64,000 nt of DNA from Isoetes taiwanensis (lineage: Eukaryota; Streptophyta; Lycopodiopsida; Isoetales; Isoetaceae): assembly GCA_021234155.1 (NCBI GenBank), contig JAJEKV010000083.1, forward strand, positions 1,763,932 through 1,827,931. The letters are read 5' to 3'. A model generated the notes under the pieces. The model saw only the letters and a program-made list of their open reading frames with translations, did not search any database and was not told the origin of the DNA. Made by a program: the position numbers and the translations under genes. Of the stretch, positions 56,496 to 64,000 are shown in pieces (position 1 is the stretch's first letter; every line of letters starts with the position of its first letter).

Positions 56496-56647
56496 TAGTT
56501 TATAATGTATCTCCAAAAGATGGCCAACCAAAATGTTTAATCTCAAATGTCATGTATTGGATGTTATTTTGAAAATGACAGAAGATAGTAATATTGAATA
56601 AATAGATAAATAGATACACAACAAGAGAATGGTCATTTGACGATGTG

Positions 56648-56830
56648 GGGTTGCGACGTCTGGGTCACACGACATCACATTTGACGTGACCAGGTCACAT
56701 CAACATCGCTATAAGTGACGCCACGTCGCGTACATGTCGCATGCAGGCACTGCGACGTCTGACGAACGTCTGCCACGGCATTGCTATGATGAAGTCGAGT
56801 TTGTCGCAGACGACGTGACGTCGCAATACT
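56648..56830. repeat. Small inverted-repeat element rich in GACGT words
   Basis: TTGCGACGTC at 56,651 is matched by GACGTCGCAA near 56,818, so the segment has 10-bp inverted ends. The interior holds many GACGT, ACGTC and GTCGC words in both orientations. CpG is far denser than in the flanks. The GACGT enrichment continues outside to about 56,945. No target duplication is obvious. No gene is present. Confidence 0.6.
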
Positions 56831-57074
56831 AGATAAGCCATATATCAGTATTTTGGAGCCACGTGGTGCCAACAGGTGTGTGACGTGGGCAGTAACCATT
56901 GGCTTGACGTCACATGCGGCGTTACATGCCATGCGACGTAAAGACCTTTTTGGCCTAGAGAATGCCTTAAAGGCGTATCCCATCATCGCCTACACGTTCC
57001 AAGATTCTGGCACATGCATTCCACTAGCTAGAATACATCTGCCAGAACTAAGGCTAACTAAGAAACATACTAAG

Positions 57075-57515
57075 CTAACCTCCTGGCAAGTCGGCGTCGA
57101 CCAATTCGGAGACGACTCGCCCATCAAACTCCTTCATGAAATCCGAGTATTGCTTCTCCAAATCCTGCTTCAATACCCATGTCGCGTCTTCCACGGGCAA
57201 GTGTTTCCACTTGACCAAATACTGGAGGAACTGAAATCTCCTAGTCTTCTTGAATGACTTATCAAGAAGTAACTCAGGCACAATTTCGACTTGCTCCTCC
57301 GTCATTTCCAATAAAGTTGGAGTATCCAAAACCTCCTCAGGGTTTGGGTTGTGCCTTTTCAATAAACTCACATGGAAGACCTTGTGGACTTTGAGGTGCA
57401 CCAGGAGATCCAACTTGTAAGCTTGAGAGCCTACTTTCTCCAAAATCTTAAAGGGTCCAGCCCACCTAGGGGCAAGCTTCTTGCAATTCCCTATGCAAAG
57501 CGTGGCTTGCTTCAC
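57075..57515 (-). pseudogene. Gypsy integrase C-terminus with chromodomain
   Basis: KLAPRWAGPFKILEKVGSQA is the GPF/Y linker motif. KVHKVFHVSLLKRHNPNPEE follows, and RFQFLQYLVKWKHLPVEDAT then WVLKQDLEKQYSDFMKEFD forms the chromodomain. The aromatic positions (Y-L-V-K-W and the W of ATW) are kept. The frame is open for 146 codons and ends naturally. Confidence 0.92.
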
Positions 57516-57714
57516 CTTTGATCTTCAACTACACACTGTCGCCTATCTTGAACTCCATTATGGTCCTGTGCCTGTCGGCTACACTCTTTTGCTGACGTCT
57601 TGCTGCTAATAGGTACCCCCTTACTTCTTCAACCAGCTGTTGCATATCTCCTAGCATTTGCTGGGATACTTCTACCTTTGACACAGGATTGTGCCAAGTA
57701 TTCGGGGTTAGACA

Positions 57715-58158
57715 CTAGTACCCATAGTTGATCATGAAGGGAGACATCTGGGATGACTCCTGCTTGGCACTGTTGTAGGCGAATTCTACCAAGTGGATGA
57801 AATCATCCCACTTGGATTGCTTATTCCACACATAACTTCTGAGCATATCTTCGATGATGCGATTCGTCCGCTCCGTCTGGCCATCCGTCTGAGGATGGTA
57901 GGCCGTGTTCATCGAGAGCTTGGTTTGGATCGTGGCAAATAGATCCTGCCAGAATGCACTCATGAACTTGGAATCCCTGTCTGATATTATCTCTTGAGGC
58001 ATGCCATGGAGTCTGAAAATCTTCTTTACAAATAGAACGGCAGTGTCTAAGGCTGTGTTCGTAGTTTTGCAAGGCACGAAGTGTGCCATCTTAGGTAATT
58101 TATCTACGACCACCATTAGTGCGTCTTTGCCTCGTAGAGTTCTAGGAAGAACCATCAT
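57715..58158 (-). pseudogene. Gypsy integrase core
   Basis: The DDE catalytic triad is visible: LMVVVDKLPKMAHFVPC (first Asp), IISDRDSKFMSAFWQDLF (second Asp), and AYHPQTDGQTERTNRIIEDM with the Glu 35 residues after the second Asp. The start is truncated within the core, since the HHCC zinc finger that should precede it is missing. The frame is open for 147 codons to MINYGY, where the next residues should be of the P-F-xxxYG kind. Confidence 0.92.
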
Positions 58159-58170
58159 TCAATTAAATTG

Positions 58171-58440
58171 GGATTATGTCTTAATTTTGGGATAAATTTT
58201 ATATTGCACTTTTTTAGTAACTTTGTTAAATTCACTTTTTTAGTAACTTTGTTGCCCTTAGACTAGAATAGACGTTAACATATAATCACACACGGGAATA
58301 TAAACTCACACCTTAACTTCAAATTACAAAATCATATATCATAGAACTCAAGTAGTACACAACTTTAATTAACTGTAGAAAAGATACATAGTAACCGTTT
58401 TTCATTTTTCCACTAGCATCCCCAAGGATATGAGAACCTT
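58171..58440. other. AT-rich junction between gypsy fragment and next element
   Basis: A 31-bp phrase containing CACTTTTTTAGTAACTTTGTT is tandemly duplicated at 58,207-58,251. Otherwise nothing is recognised. Confidence 0.6.
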
Positions 58441-61263
58441 ATTCCTTACATCCTGAGGTATTGTAACTCTCACTGTTTTACTAGGAATAGTTTTTGAGTC
58501 CACGAGTACAATACGGTTTCAATGTCTAGCCAAAGATCGATCACTTGGATTTCTCCTCCACCTCTTTGTCCAACAATCAATATCTTTCTTTATCTGGTGA
58601 CATTACTCAACCATGTAATGGACACCACCATTCCACGCCACCTTATTGAAGTTAACATCACCTTCTTCTTTGCAAATATCCGAGATAGTGTATCCCAACC
58701 ACAATCGGATAGGTCTCTAGATCTCTTTGGTTTTACTAATACAAATTGGTGGCACTCCACGCCGGGTAGAGAAGGTTCATAACAATCCATGCCTAAATAT
58801 TTTGGCCTATCCTTCTTAGGACCAACATAGTGTTTATCAGATTGAGGAGGAGCATATGCCTTCACAATGCTACTAATGGTACCATCATCTTCGTCAACAC
58901 CAGCTAATGTTTTCCACTTACTTTTTAGGGAACCACCCTTCTTTCAAATTTTCCGAGGATGTGTCTACCTCATCCAACAAGTTGATCACCTTCTTCCAAT
59001 AATCTATCAATGCACGATTAGTCTCATCTGAATTAGTTTGCCAATGCTTGATGTAGTCATTGATGCCATCCTTAGTCAAGCCCAATTGCTTGACTTCTTC
59101 AGTTGGTTTTAGAGCTTTTGGTTGACCAGGAGGTATCATAGGCTTGCCATTTGCATCCCTCGTACCAAATTTCTGCCCCCACCTCTCCACTTCTCCTCCG
59201 AAGGTCTCATTTCCATTGCATGATTGGAATCCCTTCTCTCACCCAAAAAGTGAATTGAAGAGGTCTAGAATGACCTTCCATGTCCAGAGCATAACCATCC
59301 ACAAAACTCTTCCAATCGCACTTCTTCTATGATAAATCCTATAGGAGATGGATTTGTACATCCATGAAATATTTCCAATAGCCCGGGAAAGTTGGTAACC
59401 CGCTCTTGTCTCCTCAATACATGACTATATTTTCCAAACAATGCATCCACATCCTCATGAGTATGTCCGGCATTAGGAACCCCAAATTGACTCTTTCAAA
59501 AATACCCACAAATATTAAGTAGGATAGGAAAGAAAACATCCACCGTTCTTATTTTGACCAAAGACAATTATCTAGTTGCAAGAGGAGCTTTGCAAGCAGA
59601 TCTCGAGGTTTAGCACGAGATGTTGAAGCTCCAACATGTTCATTAGGTCCATTCCTCCTAAATCTTGCCTTGCTAAACTTTTCAATACTATTAGGGTTCC
59701 ATCCAACAATGCACTATGTAGTGCCCGGCTAGTCAGAGGATCCCTCGTAGGTGACCATTGTAACCCTTCTCATAGTTTCTTAAACACCTCATGATACTCC
59801 CAATGTGAAAAATATGGACCATCACTCCACAACTCTAAACCGAAATGGCCATAATAGGTCTGGAGATCGCCCATGCAATATTGCCCCGGCCATTGAAATC
59901 TACAAAGGGTATGATCTTCCACATGACTTAGGAATGTACTTGAATTGTGGAAGACAAGTCTTCTCATAGTCCATTTTATCATGTATAATACATATATAGT
60001 TATTAGGTTCCATTGCAGATAAGGTCCTCCACATCCAATAAGTTGATCTACATGATAGTTGATCCGCTCATATGGTCCTTCATATGTTCCCTTATCTTTG
60101 CCCTTAGACTTGGTTGCACAGTCTTATCTAGTGTCTCCTTCAACTTAGCACATAAATTGCACTTGGCAAAGTTGTTTGAAGTTGCTATAGTCACATGCTT
60201 GAAATGCTTATTCCATAGCCTACTAAAACTGGGCTGGGATATAGAGGCCACTCCAAGTTCCCGAAGCAATGCATTTATTTCCTCTAATATGCTCTTCTCG
60301 GTACAATGGGATGGCAATCTCTTTCAACAATAACTCTACCCTGTTCATCCTTTTTACTCTTATGTGACATGTTTTCTGCATTTGAAATCCACATATCTTT
60401 CAAATATTTCCTTTGCACTATAGTTCTTGAGGTAGGCCTTACCAGGCCGGTGTTCCCATGCAATGCAATTTTACTACCATTTTCATGTCTCTTTGCCGGG
60501 TTGTGCCAAGAAGAGGTTGGAATTCCATGTATAGCCATCCATGCTTTTGAACATATCCACTTTCCATTCAATGGGAATCTTTTCTTCTTTGATCTTTCAT
60601 CCCCGAATTGCATAGCCAAATATGGTGTACATGAAATTCCTCCCGCTATCACACTTATGTTCCCCGATATGTAGCTCTTGCTCCCACCAACTCCTCTATT
60701 GTGAACATTCTAACACAAGAAGCCCAACAACATTCAGCTCCTCTAACCTTCATCATAGCTTCAGGAGAACAATCATAATCTGACTTGCATCTTTTGGTGG
60801 GATAATGTTTGAAAGTTGGAAGTGGCCTCTTGCTACACTGTGTTAACATTGTTGACAATGGTTCTACATCTATAGGAAACGTGTAGTTCCCCTCCAGTTG
60901 AATACTGTCCCTCGGCCATGCAACAATAGTTGGAACCTCTAGTTGCTTCACACAAGCTAGGCATTCTTGTTTGCCTGAACCCTTTTCCTTCCAATTGTCA
61001 TATAATTTTGAGATTGCCACACCTAACCTGTCCTCCCCTAATCTCTCATCATTCACTGCATTGATAGGATCTGCTAGAACAATAATCCCTTCTCCCATCA
61101 GCCTCTACATTTGCATGCATGCAGGGATCTTGACCTTTTGTTTTTCCAATCGACCAGTATAAAGTACAATTTCCTTTCCTTTGGCATCATCCTTTTCATT
61201 TGAGGTCTTTTCCTTTCCTTTGCCATCATCTTTGTCATCTTCATCCTTTTCATTTCTGGTCTT

Positions 61264-62850
61264 TTTTTTTTTTTTTTTTTTTTGTAGGCAAGATATTTAA
61301 ATTTTATTAATAAGTAAAACAGGTACATGACCTTATTTGGTGGCTCCACAATAGGCCAGATATGCAAGATCAAAACATTGGTCACCAGATAGAAAGAAGT
61401 ATCACCAACATTCCAAAATCAGGAGTCTATAATACTCTGATATGGGTCTTCCCTACTTGAACAAAGATTGAGATCCGTGCGTAGACCGGAACCGCAGCCA
61501 TTTGAAGCTCACCACCGGACGATGCAAGCAATTGAAGGGCTTTGGAAGCAACTATCATTCCGCGCATTTACTCGGCCTAGAATCCATCCTGCAAACTTGT
61601 ACTATAGAAGATCATGTCCCCGTTCCAATTATGTACTGAGGGACTCAATGCTCCCTCTTCCAATAATGCAGAAGATAATGCTGGCCTGCCCGCTAGGGGT
61701 GGTCCAATCGCTATTCAAAGTCCTCCTACTACTAGCATAGGCCATAGTTGCAAAATGCTCAACTTCCTCACTGATCCAGAGTCAAGTTCCCCTTGGACAC
61801 TTGAATAACAGCTCAGTAAATCAGCAGCGGTAAAGTAACCCTGGTCTCCCGCCCAAGATTACTTAATCTGACCCCTTTCACTATCCAGAGAAGTTCAGAG
61901 CCATGCCCGGCCCATAGAACCTAATTTCCCTTTAGCCGGGAAAGGGGCGGGGATGACATTGAATTAGCCAGGACTAAGTTACATCTCAAGGTGCCACAAC
62001 TTAACAACAGAATAACCAAAGATGCATCCGACATCTGCATTCCATAGACATGCACCCGCACCCACAAGATCTGCAGCTCTTGAAAGGGAAGGACAACCCA
62101 TTAACTGCAAACACTGGTTGCACAATTACCTATAATGCTGCATTTATCATGAACTCTTGCAAGCTGAACACAGTCCAGGTTCTCCAATATCTGTTTCTGG
62201 CTCAAAACCATCATAAAAACTTGCAACATATCAGCTGCATTCAACCCGAAGACTGCAGTGAGTGCAGCCAGAACCACAACAGACATGGCCTTCCTATTGT
62301 TGCAGTGAGTGCAACAAAAGAGGTTTAACCTACAAACTGAATGACAAGCTTAAAATATGCTTCTGAGCCCATAGCGGCAGCCAACAAGAGAATGAGACAG
62401 AGGGCAAATTTTGAGCATCGCTCAAAGATGCCCGAGTCTTGACACACAAGTCAGCCTCGCTATCTTTAGCCTATTGAGATCGGAATCCGGAGAAAAGCAA
62501 CAAAGACACTTCTTACCGGTCCACAATCTTATGCTACGATGGCAAAGCACTAGGAGCAGCGGCCCAACCCCAGCACTGAACTTCGAATGCACAAGATCCT
62601 CCGAAGGTGACCAGCAGGCCGATCATGCTACTATACCCGGACCTCGAAAGCACAACGGCAAAGAAATGATCATGCTGCTCTTCCAGCTATGGTAACCTTG
62701 CTTCTCGAGTCTGCACGCAACGGGCGGCCGCCGCCGCCGCCCTAAACGTCGCCAGAAACCCTAGCCATCTCCCCCAATGATGGTGATCAAGGCAAGGAAA
62801 AATCCCCAACTAATGAAGATGACAAAGATGATGGGAAAAGAAAGGAAAAG
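61264..62850 (-). mobile_element. Poly(A)-tailed retroposon, about 1.6 kb, inserted in the DKMD gene
   Basis: On the minus strand the element ends in about 23 A (poly T at 61,264-61,286). ATTTCTGGTC flanks the insertion at 61,254-61,263 and 62,851-62,860, a clear 10-bp target duplication at the minimum. The host protein frame (DDGKRKEKTRN / EKDEDDKDDGK) continues on the two sides. The body starts on the minus strand at about 62,770 with GGCTAGGGTTTCTGGCGACG and a GGC-rich run, like a plant 5' untranslated region. No RT, endonuclease or zinc knuckle was recognised, so it could be a reverse-copied host transcript or an unknown LINE/SINE. A short frame at 62,286-62,101 (MSVVVLAALTAVFGLNAADM) is not assigned. 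Confidence 0.75.
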
Positions 62851-62939
62851 ATTTCTGGTCTTTTCCTTTCTTTTCCCATCATCTTTGTCATCTTCATTAG
62901 TTGGGGATTTTTCCTTGCCTTGATCACCATCATTGGGGG
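62771..62939. repeat. Perfect 80-bp inverted repeat with 9-nt loop at the retroposon 5' junction
   Basis: 62,771-62,850 and 62,860-62,939 are exact reverse complements (80 of 80), separated by ATTTCTGGT. The right arm is the true host-gene sequence (minus strand: PNDGDQGKEKSPTNEDDKDD). The left arm is an inverted copy joined to the 5' end of the retroposon. Confidence 0.97.
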
Positions 62940-62964
62940 CCTTGGGGGATTTAGCATTTTGCAT

Positions 62965-63415
62965 GCCATTGACCTAAAATGCATAAAAACCTATAGTAAG
63001 TTAGCATATCCAAATAACATCTCCCTAACATGTTCTTAAATGAAAGTTAACCTTAATAATAACCTTAATAACCTATAATAACTTAATCTATAATAATAAT
63101 AAGTTAACCTATAATATATTAACTTATAATAACCTTAAATGTTGTAACCTTAGAAACAACTTTAAAGCTTATTATAGGTTAGCACTTTTAAGGTTAGAAG
63201 TTTTAAGGTTAAAACTTCTAACCTTCAATAAATATAACCTTAAAACTTCTAAAACTTAAAACTTCTAAATTCAAATTCATAAACTTTTAAACTTATAACC
63301 TTATTTATGAACTTAAAAATATTAACCTTAACTAATAGCCTTAACTTATAAACCTTAAAACTATTAACCTTAAATCTTATAACTTATAACCCTTGTAATA
63401 AATTTTCGCGGCAGT
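62965..63415. repeat. AACCTTAA/TTATAA low-complexity region
   Basis: From about 63,030 to 63,400 the sequence is built from AACCTTAA, TAACCTTA, TTATAACC and AAAACTTCTAA words in loose array, about 80% A+T. No gene. Confidence 0.8.
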
Positions 63416-63599
63416 TATTATGGCGCGGTACGAATTTTTTAAAGCAGTTATTATTTCCAGTTTACAATCCCTTTCCAACTTTTCCAGCTTTTCTGTCTCT
63501 CTTTCGAACTGCGCTTTCGACCTATCTGCAATCGGCTTTTACGGCTTTCGCTCACAATTTAAAGGCTTCAATCTGCGCATGCAATCTAAGCTATCTCGA

Positions 63600-64000
63600 C
63601 TTCAATCTGGTTGAAGACATCATGCTTTTCGTTAGCTTCAATCTCGACTTCTCGCCCTTCGGCTTCTATCTGCATCAATCTCGACTTTTCGGCTTCTATC
63701 TGCTTTAAACTCGGCTTCTATATGCTTTAAACTCGGCTTTTTGAGCTTTTTGGCTTCTACAATCATCTGCTTTAGGGTTTTCGGCTCAATACAAGGTTCT
63801 ATACAAGGTTTGTAGGCTCTATACAAGGTTTTCTGGTTTTTTTGGCTTTTCGGCTCTCTACAATCTCTCTGACTTTGAATAACTTTGGTTTTTTGTGTTA
63901 AAGCTTCTCGGCTGCTATTGCTTTTTCTCCAAATTAGCTGCTATTGCTTTTTCTCGGCTTCTTAAGGCTTCTCGAATCACTTCTTAAGGTTTCGGCTCGA
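63600..64000. repeat. Loose tandem repeats of TCGGCTTCTATCTGC type, running off the window
   Basis: The words CTCGGCTT, TCGGCTTCTATCTGC, TTTAAACTCGGCTTCTATA and TACAAGGTTCTATACAAGGT recur at 15-30 bp spacing. Late in the window CTGCTATTGCTTTTTCTC is duplicated exactly (63,912 and 63,940). The small frame at 63,420-63,614 has no family signature. The array continues beyond the right edge. Confidence 0.7.

Larger units (their letters stand above)
57075..58170 (-). mobile_element. Ty3/gypsy chromovirus fragment (integrase and chromodomain)
   Basis: The minus strand reads the 3' end of a gypsy polyprotein: integrase core, then the GPY-type linker, then a chromodomain. Upstream (above 58,170) the sequence stops abruptly, so gag, protease, RT and both LTRs are absent. 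One stop at about 57,715 and a frame break near 57,520 separate the parts. Plant chromoviruses use the chromodomain to target insertion to marked chromatin. Confidence 0.92.
58441..62964 (-). pseudogene. Transposase-like gene of the 'DKMD' type, split by a retroposon
   Basis: Minus-strand pieces run N to C. 62,964-62,860 and 61,260-61,140 form a low-complexity start built on DDKDDGKxKEKT repeats, ending GKEIVLYTGRLEKQKVKIPA. 61,098-60,655 has SIQLEGNYTFPIDVEPLSTM and ECCWASCVRMFTIEELVGA. 60,652-60,284 has NGKWICSKAWMAIHGIPTSS, HENGSKIALHGNTGLVRPTS and RTIVQRKYLKDMW. 60,317-60,048 has SFSRLWNKHFKHVTIATSNN then FAKCNLCAKLKETLDKTVQP. About 59,990 reads CIIHDKMDYEKTCLPQFKYI, then YYGHFGLELWSDGPYFSHWE. 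59,190-58,918 and 58,865-58,590 form a helical C-terminus. The chain 'HGNxG, RLW..F..V, FAKC..C..LK, IHDKMD..KT..P, GHF...LW' matches a transposon protein type I recall from mosses and lycophytes; I infer a transposase. Several frame changes make it inactive. Confidence 0.6.

Noticed and set aside
56675-56986. 103-codon minus-strand and 134-codon plus-strand frames around the GACGT-rich repeat
   Set aside because: The plus frame runs into antisense of the gypsy chromodomain, and both cross a repeat boundary; neither is a gene.
61264-62850. Reading the 1.6-kb insertion as an L1 element
   Set aside because: Poly(A) and target duplication fit, but no reverse transcriptase, endonuclease or zf-RVT motif could be found in any frame.

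Overview
The window is nuclear DNA of a land plant. It is AT-rich, genes are split by short GT-AG introns, several retroposons carry poly(A) tails, and the recognisable proteins are plant types (an FBH-like bHLH factor, 14-3-3, prolyl 4-hydroxylase, NIF-type HAD phosphatase, chromovirus). Most of it is transposable-element debris. Two transposase families recalled mainly from seed-free plants suggest a fern, lycophyte or moss, but that is inference.

Layout. 1-13.2 kb: decayed, CpG-containing repeats with a broken minus-strand transposon protein (about 3.0-5.0 kb), a pair of about 600-bp direct repeats (5.75-6.36 and 7.71-8.31 kb) and two small tandem arrays. 13.6-18.75 kb: a plus-strand non-LTR retrotransposon split by a Copia gag/protease piece. 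18.9-20.6 kb: two prolyl 4-hydroxylase exons followed by a broken PIF1/Helitron-type helicase. 21.7-24.5 kb: two minus-strand L1 fragments. 24.9-25.5 kb: a foldback MITE. 28.4-29.3 kb: a methyltransferase-like pseudogene. 34.1-34.4 kb: a hAT MITE.

35,243-41,624 and 54,098-56,495 are two Helitrons of one family with defined 5' and 3' ends. The larger contains two long polypurine tracts, an ankyrin-gene fragment and a Copia RNase H piece; the smaller carries a 14-3-3 exon with both splice sites. 41,945-49,409 is a 7.5-kb terminal-inverted-repeat transposon. It holds a plus-strand SDGC-type transposase relative, an acidic ORF, and a minus-strand gene with an FCP1/NIF-like HAD phosphatase domain. 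50,635-52,463 is the best host gene, a five-exon bHLH factor on the minus strand. It is otherwise intact but is cut in the helix-loop-helix loop by a 657-bp hAT element with a perfect 8-bp target duplication.

57.1-58.2 kb is a minus-strand Ty3/gypsy chromovirus end. 58.45-62.96 kb is a second, different transposase gene on the minus strand, split by a poly(A) retroposon whose 5' junction is a perfect 80-bp inverted repeat. The window ends in low-complexity AACCTTAA and CGGCTT-rich repeats.

There is no operon-like cooperation. The logic is insertion into insertion: Helitrons carrying host exons, a hAT element disabling a transcription factor, and a DNA transposon that seems to have a phosphatase as cargo or as a second protein. 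All calls come from reading motifs; no database search was possible.
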